A DNA stretch of 64,000 bases from CBDAQV01 sp965199335 (GCA_965199335.1 CBDAQZ010000004.1:806001-870000), one strand, 5' to 3'; shown: positions 51,917 to 61,503, numbered from the stretch's first letter. Numbers and translations: made by a program. The notes: generated by a model not told the origin, from the letters alone.

Positions 51917-52249
51917 CTAACGCCGTGCCAGACGGCCCGCGACCCAGAACAGGATCGCGCCGACGGCCACCGTGCCGACCGGATCGCTCTTGAAGCGGCG
52001 TGCAACCAGGCCGGCCGCATACTCACCGGCGGAAATGACGCCGTCGGCAAAATCCTCGACCAGATCGTCGCGATGATCCCAGGCATCCTCTGCCCGGTCG
52101 CGTACGCCATAGGCGCGGCCCTTCAGGTCGCGCGCCCTGCGGCTGACATCGCTACGCAACGAGTCGTAGACATCGCTTGCGTCGTCGATGAAATCGTCAA
52201 CATTGTCGCCAACTCTGGCCAGACGCTTCTTTAGGCGGTAACGGCTCAT
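51917..52249 (-). CDS. Hypothetical protein with C-terminal membrane anchor
   Basis: 110 aa: a highly charged helical N-terminal part (DFIDDASDVYDSLRSDVSRR) and a C-terminal hydrophobic segment (DPVGTVAVGAILFWVAGRLA). The layout resembles DUF883/ElaB-like ribosome- or membrane-associated stress proteins, but no firm family match is claimed. Next to two stress-type genes. Confidence 0.6.
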   Translation of the reverse strand: MSRYRLKKRLARVGDNVDDFIDDASDVYDSLRSDVSRRARDLKGRAYGVRDRAEDAWDHRDDLVEDFADGVISAGEYAAGLVARRFKSDPVGTVAVGAILFWVAGRLARR

Positions 52250-52282
52250 TTTTTTCTGCTCCTTGAAACGACCGGAAATGAG

Positions 52283-52307
52283 ATACGGCCCGCCGCAAGG
52301 CAGGCCG
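52283..52307. terminator. Hairpin downstream of the YflT-like gene
   Basis: ACGGCC-GCC and GGC-GGCCGT pair around a GCAA loop between the 52322 stop and the 52249 start of the next leftward gene. No T tract follows, so termination strength is uncertain. Confidence 0.4.
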
Positions 52308-52321
52308 TAATCCCTGCTAGG

Positions 52322-52873
52322 TTAAGCGACGCGGCTGGTCGAGTTAGCCGTGCTCAACGTATCGGTATCGAACTCATCATTGGTGCCCATGATGGATTCG
52401 ATGGTGCTGAGGCGATCGCTGTCGGTACGGACTGCGACCAGCGTGCCGCCGGCCGTCACGGCATCGGCGTTACGGGTTGCGGTCGCGTCGTCGACGCCGT
52501 TCTTGCGCAGGCCTTCGATGATGGCCGAACCTGCGGCGCCACCGGCGGCGCCGAAGGTGAAGCCTGCAAGGGTCGCGCCCAGCCAGCCCACGGCGGCAAG
52601 CGCACCCAGACCCGGCAGGGCGATCAGTCCCAAGCCCGTCAGCAGGCCAACGACACCACCCATGGCGCCGGCACCAACCGTCGCATCGTAATCGGTATCG
52701 GCTTCACGCTTGTCTTCGGCGGTGGTCGCATAAGGGGCCAGGCCGGCATGCTGGCTGCTGTTGGACAGCAACGTGATATCGCGGTGCGGAATATTCGCGG
52801 CTTCCAGCTCCTGCACGATCTGGGCGGCCTGCTCATACGTCGCGTAGATGCGGGTTACGGTGGTGGTGGTCAT
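52322..52873 (-). CDS. YflT-like general stress protein
   Basis: 183 aa. The N-terminal half (VTRIYATYEQAAQIVQELEAANIPHRDITLLSN) resembles the YflT/GsiB-17M stress-protein domain. The centre is a long Gly/Ala-rich hydrophobic stretch (GLLTGLGLIALPGLGALAAVGW and GFTFGAAGGAAGSAI), and a ferredoxin-like strand (GGTLVAVRTDSDRL) closes it. The ATG at 52873 gives the natural start MTTTTVTRIYA. Located between a charged membrane-anchored protein and Hsp20, consistent with a stress gene group. Confidence 0.7.
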   Translation of the reverse strand: MTTTTVTRIYATYEQAAQIVQELEAANIPHRDITLLSNSSQHAGLAPYATTAEDKREADTDYDATVGAGAMGGVVGLLTGLGLIALPGLGALAAVGWLGATLAGFTFGAAGGAAGSAIIEGLRKNGVDDATATRNADAVTAGGTLVAVRTDSDRLSTIESIMGTNDEFDTDTLSTANSTSRVA

Positions 52874-52962
52874 ATTTATCTCCAACGTTACGAAAAAGGG
52901 GGCCGCTCCCGAGGCGGCCATAAGTACATAACTAAAGAGAGGTTCGTTACGTTCCCAAAAAA

Positions 52963-52986
52963 GAAAACGGGGGCCCTGGCCCCCGT
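52963..52986 (-). terminator. Intrinsic terminator of hsp20
   Basis: A perfect 9-bp stem ACGGGGGCC/GGCCCCCGT is followed on the minus strand by TTTTCTTTTTT (52955-52966), directly after the Hsp20 stop at 53004. Confidence 0.8.
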
Positions 52987-53003
52987 TCCCTCATGCGGCT
53001 CGA

Positions 53004-53465
53004 TCAGGCCGCGCGATGCTCGATCGTCGGCGATTCATTGGCCGGCGTGCCAATCGTTATGGTGCGCGGCTTCAGCTGCTCCGGTACCTGCCGTTCCAGG
53101 CTGACATGCAGCAAGCCATGCTCCATAGTCGCCCCGGTCACGGTTACATGATCGGCCAGCTGGAACCGGCGCTCGAAGGCGCGGCCGGCGATACCGCGGT
53201 ACAGGTACTGGGCCTTCACCCCTTCCTGTTGCGACTTGCCCCTGATCGTCAACGTATTGTTCTCGGACACGATCTCAAGATCGCTTTCGGCAAAACCCGC
53301 GACCGCCATGGTTATGCGATACTGGTTTTCTTCGAGACGCTCGATGTTGTAGGGCGGATAGGCCGCGCCCGCATCCTCGGCGCTAAGGGCGCTTTCGAGC
53401 AGACGCGACATGTGGTCGAAGCCGACCGTGGAACGGAAAAGCGGCGAAAAATCGAAACTACGCAT
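53004..53465 (-). CDS. Small heat-shock protein Hsp20 (IbpA-like)
   Basis: 153-aa alpha-crystallin-domain chaperone that holds unfolding proteins in the cytoplasm. The N-terminus MRSFDFSPLFRSTVGFD matches the IbpA class. The crystallin core includes YPPYNIERLEENQYRITMAVAGF and the GIAGRAFERRFQLADHV segment; LLHVSLERQVPE is the conserved C-terminal strand. The ATG at 53465 starts the family sequence directly; the open frame to 53633 overlaps the divergent DUF1465 gene. Confidence 0.93.
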   Translation of the reverse strand: MRSFDFSPLFRSTVGFDHMSRLLESALSAEDAGAAYPPYNIERLEENQYRITMAVAGFAESDLEIVSENNTLTIRGKSQQEGVKAQYLYRGIAGRAFERRFQLADHVTVTGATMEHGLLHVSLERQVPEQLKPRTITIGTPANESPTIEHRAA

Positions 53466-53592
53466 TGATACCCTCCTGTTGAAGCGATACCTGATAATTA
53501 GGACCAACCGGAATGGTCTGGCCCTGGCCGAACCCGTACGGGCTCCGGTCGTATTGGATCTGGGCATCGAACGCGGGGTTTCAAGAACCGAT

Positions 53593-53994
53593 ATGACGAC
53601 ACAATCCCTGATGTTCATCGAGCGGCTGTACAAGGAAACGCTGCAACTTCTGAACGAGGCGCGCAGCTACATCACCTATGCCGAATCCACCAACGAGAAG
53701 CTGCCGTCCAACGCCAGGCTGCGCGTCAGCTACGAAACGCTGCGGATTACCGCCCGCCTCAGCCAGGTGATGACGTGGCTGCTGACGGAAAAAGCCGTGG
53801 CGGCGGGGGAGATCCCCGCCGATCAGGCGCGGGGCGAGGGCTTTGCGATCTATGGCGGCGAGTTCTGCGCCGAAGACCCGGCGGACGAGGATATGCAAGC
53901 CCTGCCCGACGGTCTGAAGGATCTGCTGGCGCGCACGGGTTCGCTCTATCAGCGCGCGCTGCGGCTCGAGGAAATGCTGAAAGGGACGGAGTAG
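53593..53994 (+). CDS. DUF1465 family protein
   Basis: 133-aa alphaproteobacterial protein of the DUF1465 family: FIERLYKETLQLLNEARSYI, RLRVSYETLRITARLSQVMTWLL, and a C-terminal helix. The middle GEIPADQARGEGFAIYGGEFC is also typical. Function not established. It is divergent from hsp20 and ends 7 bp before the convergent rpmE stop. Confidence 0.85.
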   Translation: MTTQSLMFIERLYKETLQLLNEARSYITYAESTNEKLPSNARLRVSYETLRITARLSQVMTWLLTEKAVAAGEIPADQARGEGFAIYGGEFCAEDPADEDMQALPDGLKDLLARTGSLYQRALRLEEMLKGTE

Positions 53995-54001
53995 CCGGAA
54001 C

Positions 54002-54262
54002 CTAGTTGGTTTCGGTCTTCTTCTCGTTCTGTGTCGGCTGGCTCTGGATGCCGAAATTGGCAAACTTCTTGTTGAAGCTGTCCAGGCGGCCGGCGCGGAT
54101 GATCTGCTGCGATCCGCCCGTCCATGCCGGATGCGACTTGTAGTCGACGTCCAGGCGATGCGTGTCGCCTTCCTTGCCCATGGTGCTGAAATACTCGTGC
54201 ACGGATCCATCGGTGTGGATGACGTTGATCGAGTGGTATTCCGGGTGGATGTCTTTTTTCAT
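54002..54262 (-). CDS. rpmE: 50S ribosomal protein L31
   Basis: 86 aa with the L31 signature MKKDIHPEYHSINVIHTDGS and SHPAWTGGSQQII, DSFNKKFANFG. It lacks the zinc-binding cysteines, so it is the C-minus (type B-like metal-free) form seen in many alphaproteobacteria. The start at 54262 was chosen to match the conserved N-terminus. The C-terminal tail is charged. Confidence 0.93.
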   Translation of the reverse strand: MKKDIHPEYHSINVIHTDGSVHEYFSTMGKEGDTHRLDVDYKSHPAWTGGSQQIIRAGRLDSFNKKFANFGIQSQPTQNEKKTETN

Positions 54263-54353
54263 GAAACTGACTTTGCGGGGCGAAGGGTCAAGGGAAGCCG
54301 CGTTGGTAAGGCATTCCAACGGCGAAATCAAGCCGCCTGATGAGGTTTTGCTG

Positions 54354-54566
54354 TTAGCGGAAGAACTTCGAGGCCGAGCAGATGCCCTTCTGGTCCGCCG
54401 AGGCGACGGACTGGCTGTGCGCGGTGGCGCTGAACTGGCTGTCCAGGGTCATGGCGCCGGCGGCCATGCTGGTGAACATGACCGTCGAAAGGACGAAAAG
54501 GCGCAGCTCGCGGCGTGTGATCCGGAAGCTCTTGATCTGGTTCAGAGTGTTTGAAAGTGCAGACAT
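54354..54566 (-). CDS. Hypothetical small protein with hydrophobic segment
   Basis: 70 aa with a basic N-terminus (KSFRITRRELRLF) and one hydrophobic segment (FVLSTVMFTSMAAGAM), which could be a membrane anchor or signal peptide. No family recognised. About 240 bp upstream, to the RND stop at 54804, hold no other gene. Confidence 0.5.
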   Translation of the reverse strand: MSALSNTLNQIKSFRITRRELRLFVLSTVMFTSMAAGAMTLDSQFSATAHSQSVASADQKGICSASKFFR

Positions 54567-54803
54567 CCGTTAACCCGTCCTTTAGTAAAGCAGTATTTAA
54601 CAGAACCTTTCGGATATATCAACAAGGATTATTCCGACCGGTTCCACAAAATACAGATGCAAATATCGCGCCAAGTGGGCGAAATGGCGGATTTGCTATA
54701 TTCCGGCTGACGGGAATGCAGGAAGAGACCGCATTTTACCCGGCAAACGTCCCTGAAGGCATTTGCCGGGCGGCAGGATTTGCCAGCCTATTCGCGATTA
54801 AGG

Positions 54804-57800
54804 CTAGGCGTGCGCGGTTAAAGCGCCGGCCTTTGCCTCTGGCGCCTCCTTGTTGTGGTGATCGCCTGCCAGCATGACATAGACGGCGGGAACCACGAAC
54901 AGGGTGAACAATGTGCCCACCGCGATGCCGCTTGCGATCACCAGGCCCATGGCGAAGCGCGATACGGCCCCGGCGCCGCTGGCCATGATCAGCGGGATCA
55001 TGCCCAGCACCATCGCCGCCGTGGTCATCAGGATGGGACGCAGCCGGATGCCGCAGGCCATCTCGACCGCTTCGCGCTTGGTCTTGTTCTGGTCCTTCTG
55101 GATGTGGTTGGCGAACTCCACGATCAGGATGCCGTGCTTGCTGATCAGGCCCATCAGCGTCACCAGCCCGACCTCGGTATAGATGTTCAGCGTCGCCCCG
55201 CCGATGCGCACCGTGCCCAGCAGCAGGATGAACAGCAGCGCGCCGGCGATAGACATCGGCACCGACACCAGGATGATGATCGGATCGCGGAAGCTTTCGA
55301 ACTGCGCCGCCAGCGCCAGGAAGATGATGATCAGCGCGAACACGAAGGTGGTGACGAAGCCGCTCGATTCCTGGACGAACTGGCGGGTCTCGCCGCCGTA
55401 ATCGATCGTGTAGCCGGGCGGCATGTATTTCGCCGCGATGCCCTTCATCACGTTGATAGCGTCACCCTGCGGCAGGCCCGAGACGCCGGCCAGCGTGGCC
55501 GAGTTGATCTGCTGGAAGTGATTGAGCGATTCCGGCACCGTCTGGGTGGTAATGTGAACCACCGTCGATAGCGGCACCGAGCCGCCGTTGGCGGTGCGGA
55601 TCTGGTAGTCCAGCAGCTGTTCGACGTTCAGGCGGTATTTCTGCTGTACCTGCGGGATCACCTTGTAGGGGCGGCCGTCCAGGCTGAAGTAGTTGACATA
55701 GCCGCCGCCCAGCATCGCGCCCATGGCGCTGCCGATGTCGGTCATGCTGAGGCCGAGGTCGGCAGCCTTGTCGCGGTCGATCTGCAGGGTCGATTGCGGA
55801 TCGTCGATCTTCAGGTCGTCGTCCATGAAGAAGAACGCGCCGCTCTTCATCGCGTCCTGGTAGATCTTGGTCGCGACCTCGTTCAGCTGGTCGAAATTGT
55901 CCGTTGTCTGGATCACGAACTGGAACGGGAAGCCGTTGCTGCCCGGCAGGGGCGACGGCGCGAAGGCGGCGATCTTGACGCCCGCGATGTCGTTCAGCTG
56001 TGCCTGGTCCAACGGCTGCAGCTGCATCGAAGTACGCTTGCGCTCGCTCCACGGCTTCATCACCTGCCCGCCGATCGACGTGCCTGGTGCATCGACCTGG
56101 AAGACGTGGAAGGTCTCGGGATAGCTGGCGAAGATGTCGTAGACCTGCTTCGCGTAGATTTCCTTCTGCTGCAGCGTCGCATTCGGCGCAGGGGTCGACA
56201 GCGCCAGCAGGTAGCCCTGATCCTCCTGCGGGGCCAGCTCGTGCTGGATGCCCTTGCTCAGGAAATAGATGCTGCCCAGCATCAGCAGCGCGAACACCGC
56301 CGTAACCGGTATATAGTTCAGCGTCGAGTGCAGGCGGCGCTCGTAGAAACGGCGCAGGCCGTCGAATATGCGGTCGATGAAATCGACGGTTCGGTCGGTA
56401 AGGCTGGCGCGGTTATGGGTATTGGGCTTGAGCAGCTGCGAAGACAGCATCGGCGACAGGGTCAGCGCCACGATCGCGGAGATGGTGACCGCGCCGACCA
56501 GGGTGAAGGCAAACTCGGTGAACAGCGCGCCGGTCAGGCCGCCCTGGAAGCCGATCGGCACGTAGACCGCGACCAGGACGATGGTCATCGCGATGATGGG
56601 GCCTGCCAGTTCGCGCGCCGCCTGCAGGGCAGCGTCATAGGGCGACATGCCTTCCTCGAGGTGGCGGTTGACGTTCTCAACGATGATGATGGCGTCGTCG
56701 ACCACCAGCCCGATTGACAGCACCAGCGCCAGCAGGGTCAGCAGGTTGATGGTGAAACCGAACAGCGCCATCATGACGAATGTGCCGATCAGCGACAGCG
56801 GGATCGCGATCACCGGGATCAGCACCGAGCGCGGGCTGCCCAGGAACGCGAACACGACCAGCGTCACGATCAGCAGCGCCTCGACCAGCGTATGCTCGAC
56901 CTCGTGGATCGAGCTGTTCACGAAGGCGCTGGAGTCATAGATGATGTCGGCGGACAGGCCCTGCGGCAGGTTCTTCTGGATATCCGGGAAAACCTTCTTC
57001 ACACCGTTCAGCACGTCCAGCAGGTTCGCCGCGGGCGCGATCTGGATGCCGATATAGACGGCGCGTTTGCCGTCGAACGCGACGCGGGATTCATAGTCGT
57101 CGGCGCCCAGCGAAACGTTGGCGACATCCTGCAGACGCACCACCGCGCCGTTGGACTGCTTCACGATCAGGTTCTTGAATTCCTCGACGCTGTGAAGATT
57201 GGTCGAGGCATTCAGGTTCACCTGCACCATCTGGCCCTTGGTGTTTCCGACGCCGGAAACGTAATCGTTCGCAGCCAGCGCCTGGCTGATATCGGCGGCG
57301 GTCAGGCTGTAGGCGGCCAGCTTCCCGGGATCCAGCCAGGCGCGCAGGGCGAAGTTCTGGCCGCCGATGACCTCGGCGGTCTGCACGCCCGGCACGGCCT
57401 GCATCTTCGGCTGCACCACGCGCACCATGTAGTCGGTGACGTCGTTGGGCGCGAGAACCGTACTGTAGAAACCCATGTACATGGAATCGATGGTCTGGCC
57501 GACCTTGACCGTCAGAACCGGCTGCTGCGAGCCCTGCGGCAGCTGGTTCAGAACCGAGTTCACCTTGGTGTTGATCTCCGTCAGCGCCTTGTCGGAATCG
57601 TAGTTCAGGCGCAGGTTGATCGTGATCGTACTGACGCTGGTCTGGCTGGTCGACGTCATGTAGTCGATGCCGTTTGCCTGCGCGATGGCAAGCTCCAGCG
57701 GGGTCGTGATCTGCGCCGCCACCAGATCCGGATTGGCGCCGTAATCGGTGGTCGTCACCGTCACGATCGCGTTTTCCGTGCGCGGGTACTGCAGGATCGG

Positions 57801-57896
57801 CAGCGACAGAGCGGCGCGCAATCCCAGCACCAGGATCAGCAGGCTGACGACGGTAGCCAGCACGGGGCGCTGGATGAAGATATCGGTGAATTTCAT
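54804..57896 (-). CDS. RND (HAE1) multidrug efflux permease
   Basis: 1030-aa AcrB/MdtB-like proton antiporter. It begins MKFTDIFIQRPVLATVVSLLI, has the paired aspartates of helix 4 in LSIGLVVDDAIIIVENVNRH, and the second-half motif AAMVLGMIPLIMASG. It is full length for the family. The start at 57896 gives the conserved N-terminus. The preceding adaptor and outer-membrane genes and a TetR repressor make up a complete, self-regulated tripartite pump. Organic solvents, dyes or antibiotics are typical substrates; the specific one is unknown. Confidence 0.93.
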   Translation of the reverse strand: MKFTDIFIQRPVLATVVSLLILVLGLRAALSLPILQYPRTENAIVTVTTTDYGANPDLVAAQITTPLELAIAQANGIDYMTSTSQTSVSTITINLRLNYDSDKALTEINTKVNSVLNQLPQGSQQPVLTVKVGQTIDSMYMGFYSTVLAPNDVTDYMVRVVQPKMQAVPGVQTAEVIGGQNFALRAWLDPGKLAAYSLTAADISQALAANDYVSGVGNTKGQMVQVNLNASTNLHSVEEFKNLIVKQSNGAVVRLQDVANVSLGADDYESRVAFDGKRAVYIGIQIAPAANLLDVLNGVKKVFPDIQKNLPQGLSADIIYDSSAFVNSSIHEVEHTLVEALLIVTLVVFAFLGSPRSVLIPVIAIPLSLIGTFVMMALFGFTINLLTLLALVLSIGLVVDDAIIIVENVNRHLEEGMSPYDAALQAARELAGPIIAMTIVLVAVYVPIGFQGGLTGALFTEFAFTLVGAVTISAIVALTLSPMLSSQLLKPNTHNRASLTDRTVDFIDRIFDGLRRFYERRLHSTLNYIPVTAVFALLMLGSIYFLSKGIQHELAPQEDQGYLLALSTPAPNATLQQKEIYAKQVYDIFASYPETFHVFQVDAPGTSIGGQVMKPWSERKRTSMQLQPLDQAQLNDIAGVKIAAFAPSPLPGSNGFPFQFVIQTTDNFDQLNEVATKIYQDAMKSGAFFFMDDDLKIDDPQSTLQIDRDKAADLGLSMTDIGSAMGAMLGGGYVNYFSLDGRPYKVIPQVQQKYRLNVEQLLDYQIRTANGGSVPLSTVVHITTQTVPESLNHFQQINSATLAGVSGLPQGDAINVMKGIAAKYMPPGYTIDYGGETRQFVQESSGFVTTFVFALIIIFLALAAQFESFRDPIIILVSVPMSIAGALLFILLLGTVRIGGATLNIYTEVGLVTLMGLISKHGILIVEFANHIQKDQNKTKREAVEMACGIRLRPILMTTAAMVLGMIPLIMASGAGAVSRFAMGLVIASGIAVGTLFTLFVVPAVYVMLAGDHHNKEAPEAKAGALTAHA

Positions 57897-58011
57897 GGCT
57901 GGTTTTTCCAAATACGGGACATGCGATACCCATCGTCACCCGGGGTTCTAGCCAGGATGTCTCTCAGGACGAGAAACGGCCGCGGCCGGCGGGCGACGTG
58001 GGGACTTGCCA

Positions 58012-59184
58012 TTATTGATCCTGCGGCGCGGGGTCGGCGTCCGAGGCCGGCTGGACCTTGTCGTTGATCTTGACAGGCGTGTCGTTGTGCAGCTTGCCCT
58101 GGCCCGAGGTCACGACCAGGTCGCCGTCGGACACGCCGCTCAGCACCTGGATCTGGTCGCCGCGCGTCGCGCCGGTCTTGATGAAGGTCTGCTTGGCGAA
58201 CAGGCCGGCGGCGCCCTTCGAATCCTTGTCGACCACCAGGAAGACGGTGCTGCCGTAGGGGTTGAAGGTCACGGCGGTCTGCGGCACCGTCAGGAAATCC
58301 TGCGGCACGTCGGCGGCGATCTGCACCGACCCGTACATGCCCGGCAGCAGTTCATGCTTCGGGTTCTTCAATGCGGCGCGGATCAGGATGTTGCGGTTGG
58401 TCGCATCCACCTTGGGGTTGATCGCCACGATGTCGCCGGTAAAGCTGCGGCCCGGATAGGCGTCGATCTTCAGGTCGACCGGCTGCTTCAGCTTCAACTG
58501 CTGCAGGTTCTGCTGCGGCAGGTAGAAATCGGCGTAGATCGGATCGAGCGCCTGGAGCGTGACGACCGTCGTGCCGGAGCTGACATACTGGCCCAGATCG
58601 ACCAGGCGGATGCCGAGGTGGCCGGAAAACGGCGCCTTGATGGTACGCTCGTCGATCAGCGCCTGTTGCTGCGCAATCTGCGCCTTGAGGTTCTTCAGGT
58701 TCGCGTTGTCCGCGTCCAGCGTCGCCTGCGCCACAGCCTGCGCCTTGAACTGCTTTTCATCGCGGGCGATGGTGATCTCGGCCAGCTCTTCCTGCGCCTT
58801 CAGCGAGTCAAGCTTGCCCGAACTGTCGTCGAGCCGCAGCGTGATCAATGTCTGTCCCGCCTTGACGTCGTCGCCGGAATTGAAGTTCAGCGTGTCGACT
58901 ATGCCCGATGTTTCGAAGGCGAGGTCGGTACCGTTGACCGCGCGCAACGATCCGACGGCGCTGAGGTTGGCCTGCCAGCTTTGCTTGTCGACCTTCGTCG
59001 TCGAAACGACCTGCGGCGGATTCTGCATTGCCGCCATGAACTTCGCGCCCTGGGCCGCGCCATAGGCACGGAACCCATAGATGCCGCCGGCGATCGCGCC
59101 GAAGATTACCAGCATGATGATCATGCGCAGCGTCATGGAGCCGCGCGGCTTGTTCGGGTTGTACTCATGTACAGTGCTCATCAA
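58012..59184 (-). CDS. RND efflux periplasmic adaptor (AcrA/MdtA-like)
   Basis: 390-aa membrane-fusion protein: one N-terminal helix (MTLRMIIMLVIFGAIAGGIYGF), then barrel/lipoyl segments (GTDLAFETSGIVDTLNFNSGDDV, TIKAPFSGHLGIRLVDLGQYV) and a coiled-coil hairpin between them. Two adjacent ATGs mark the start, overlapping the stop of the outer-membrane gene. A 115-bp gap separates it from the permease. It couples the permease at 54804 to the outer-membrane component. Confidence 0.92.
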   Translation of the reverse strand: MMSTVHEYNPNKPRGSMTLRMIIMLVIFGAIAGGIYGFRAYGAAQGAKFMAAMQNPPQVVSTTKVDKQSWQANLSAVGSLRAVNGTDLAFETSGIVDTLNFNSGDDVKAGQTLITLRLDDSSGKLDSLKAQEELAEITIARDEKQFKAQAVAQATLDADNANLKNLKAQIAQQQALIDERTIKAPFSGHLGIRLVDLGQYVSSGTTVVTLQALDPIYADFYLPQQNLQQLKLKQPVDLKIDAYPGRSFTGDIVAINPKVDATNRNILIRAALKNPKHELLPGMYGSVQIAADVPQDFLTVPQTAVTFNPYGSTVFLVVDKDSKGAAGLFAKQTFIKTGATRGDQIQVLSGVSDGDLVVTSGQGKLHNDTPVKINDKVQPASDADPAPQDQ

Positions 59185-60774
59185 CGGTCACCTTTCTGAT
59201 TATTCGACAGGTCGGCCTGCCACATTGTCTCCGCCGCTTCCTTGCGGTCGTTCGCGGCATCCTGCCGATCACGGAAGTCGGCTTCATCCTCGTTCTTGAC
59301 GTCGCCGCGATTCCACCAGCCGCCGCCCAATGCCTGGAACAGCGATGCGGTATCGGCGTAACGCTGGCCCTCGGCCTGTGCCAGGGCGACGCGGGTCTGC
59401 TGGTATTGCTGCTCGGTCGTCAGCAGGGTCAGGTAGGTCAGCGACCCGGCATCGAACTGCATCTTGGCGATCTTCAGGCTCTGCTCTGCGGAGCGTTCGG
59501 CTTCGACCGTCGCCTTCAGCGCGTCCGCATCGGCCTCGATCGCGCGCAGCACGTCGGCGACATCCTGGAACGCCGCTATAACAGTGGCGCGATAGCTGGC
59601 CAGGGCCGCATCGGTCGCCGCCTCGGACTCGCGCTTCTCGTGCAGCAGGGTGCCGCCGTGGAAGATCGGCTGCGTCAGACCGGCGCCCAGCGAGTAGATC
59701 TCGCTGCCGGCGCCGAACAGGCCGCCCGTCGTGACGGATTCGCTGCCGTAGCTGGCGCTGAGGTTGAGCTGTGGCAGCATGTTGGCGGTCGCCACGCCTT
59801 CCTCGGCCAGGGCGGTGTGCACCTGCGTCTCGGCGGCGCGGATATCGGGGCGCTGGTTGACAAGGTCCGAGGGCAGGCTGACCGGCAGGTCGTTCGGCAG
59901 GGTCAGCGTCGCAAGATCGAAGCCCGCGCCGTCGTCCTGGTTCGGGAAACGCCCGATCAGCGCCATCAGTTCGTTGCGCGTCTGCGCCAGCTGCTTGTGC
60001 AGCGGCGGCAGGTTGGCCTTCTGTTGCGCCAGCGTCGTCTGCTGCGTCAGCACGTCGGCCTTCGATACCGCGCCCAGCTCGAACTGCGAATTCAGGATGC
60101 GCAGCGAGTCCGTATCGATGTTGATGATGTCTTCCTCGGCCTTGATCTGCGCGCGCAGCGACGCGTCCTGAACCGCCGCCGAGACGACGTTGGAAGTAAT
60201 GCGTCAGGTAGGCAGCCTCAAGCTCGTACTGCTGGTATTCCTGCTGCGCTTCCTCCGATTCCACCTGGCGGCGCGTGCCGCCCCAGACGTCGACATTGTA
60301 GGACGCACTGACCGAGGCGTCGTAGATGGTATAGAGCAGGTTGAACGGCAGGGCGGTGCTGCCGCCAGAGCTGCTGCTGCCAAATTCCGCAGCGCTGTTC
60401 TTGGAGCGGGTCACGTTGGCGCCGCCATTGATCTGCGGATAGAACGCGCCGCGGCCGGCATAGACCGCCTCGCGCGCCTGGCGCAGGCTGGCCTGTGCCT
60501 GTTGCAGCGACGGGTTGTTGGCCAGCGCCTCGGTCACGTAGGCGTTGAGCGCGGGCGAGTGGAACACCTGCCACCATTCGCCCGGAATGTCCGATCCGGG
60601 CGCGAAGGCTTGCGGCTCGCCGTTCTGGGAGTCGATGCCGCTGGTGGCATGCCCCATCTCGCCGGTCGTGTAGTCCGCGCCGCCGGGCGCTAACGGACGG
60701 AAGAAATCAGGCCCTACGGAACATGCCGAAAGGACAAGCGCCATCGCGGTGGCTGTCAGAGCGTGCCGTTTCAT
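59181..60774 (-). pseudogene. NodT-type outer-membrane efflux lipoprotein, single frameshift
   Basis: TolC-like channel of the TetR-controlled pump. It starts at 60774 with a lipoprotein signal (VLSACS) and shows YNVDVWGGTRRQVESEE, then reaches AAYLTHY and goes out of frame. The remainder (SNVVSAAVQDA, through LPPLHKQLAQTRNELMALIG and NQRPDIRAAETQVHTALAE) continues in another frame to 59181. Removing one T near 60193-60197 restores a full 530-aa protein. Either the pump lacks its own channel or this is a sequencing error; the flanking genes are intact. Confidence 0.85.
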
Positions 60775-61454
60775 GCGCGGGCCGCCTTCGCCGCCGCCAA
60801 AATCGCCAACGTATGTTCGCGCACCAGTGCTTTTACGGTGTTCTTCATTTCATCCCCGAACTCGCCAAGGCCCAGGCTTTGCCGAATGGTATTGCCCAAG
60901 CATTTGTTTTTGAAATTGACCAATTGCCCCACGATCGCGATGGCGCGCAGATTCGCCTCCTGCATATCGTCTATCCCAGCGATCTTAGCCACGCTCAGGG
61001 CGCAGGGGCCGATCATGCAACGCACGATCGCGCCGCCCAGCGGCTCCAGCATCGTGCTGTTTTCCAGCTCGGCCCGGGCGATGAACATGCCCTGGCATTC
61101 CTGTTCCTTCTGGTCCAGCACCATGTCGGCGAAAGTGTCCAGCAGGTTCAGGAGCGCGTCCTGCACATCGGCGATCACCACCGGTTCGCGCAAGGCGGCA
61201 TCGATTCGGGCCGTCGCCGTCGCCATCTCCTGCTCGATCTCGGTCGCGATGCAGTCCACCGCGGCGCGGTAAAGGCCTTCCTTGCTGGTGAAATGATACT
61301 GGATCGCAGGCTGGTTTACACCGGCTTCGGCAGCCAGTTGCCGCGTCGATGCGCCCTCATAGCCCATGGTCGCGAACATCTCGATCGCCTTGTCGAGGAT
61401 GCGCGACCGTGTCGTTTCGACGCGCGGGTCGGTGTGGGGCCGGGGGCTGTCCAT
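60771..61454 (-). CDS. TetR-family repressor of the RND efflux operon
   Basis: 227-aa regulator with an N-terminal HTH: RILDKAIEMFATMGYEGAST, RQLAAEAGVNQPAIQYHFTSKEGLY. The C-terminal region (LDTFADMVLDQKEQECQGMFIARAELE) is of the CerR/DUF1956 type. Its stop overlaps the outer-membrane gene start by 4 bp. Directly upstream is a 14-bp inverted repeat over the promoter, the expected operator, so it is an autorepressor controlling the whole operon. Confidence 0.92.
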   Translation of the reverse strand: MDSPRPHTDPRVETTRSRILDKAIEMFATMGYEGASTRQLAAEAGVNQPAIQYHFTSKEGLYRAAVDCIATEIEQEMATATARIDAALREPVVIADVQDALLNLLDTFADMVLDQKEQECQGMFIARAELENSTMLEPLGGAIVRCMIGPCALSVAKIAGIDDMQEANLRAIAIVGQLVNFKNKCLGNTIRQSLGLGEFGDEMKNTVKALVREHTLAILAAAKAARA

Positions 61455-61463
61455 GACAGGGAG

Positions 61464-61502
61464 TTATATCGTTCGATAGATAATGTCAATCGAACGATAT
61501 AA
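61464..61502 (-). promoter_or_regulatory. TetR operator overlapping the operon promoter
   Basis: TTATATCGTTCGAT (61464-61477) and ATCGAACGATATAA (61489-61502) are perfect 14-bp inverted repeats with an 11-bp spacer. On the minus strand the spacer end carries -35 TTGACA (61489-61484) and the left arm contains -10 TATAAC, 15 bp apart. The -10 box is close to the ATG at 61454, so the transcript would be nearly leaderless. Confidence 0.8.
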
Positions 61503-61503
61503 T

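Noticed and set aside
54855..58067. Several plus-strand open frames opposite the RND permease and adaptor
   Set aside because: They mirror certain genes and are rich in Arg, His, Asp and Gln as expected of antisense frames.
61498..61503. TATAAT on the plus strand next to the TetR operator as a divergent promoter
   Set aside because: No good -35 at proper spacing and no gene follows on the plus strand; it is the complement of the operator arm.
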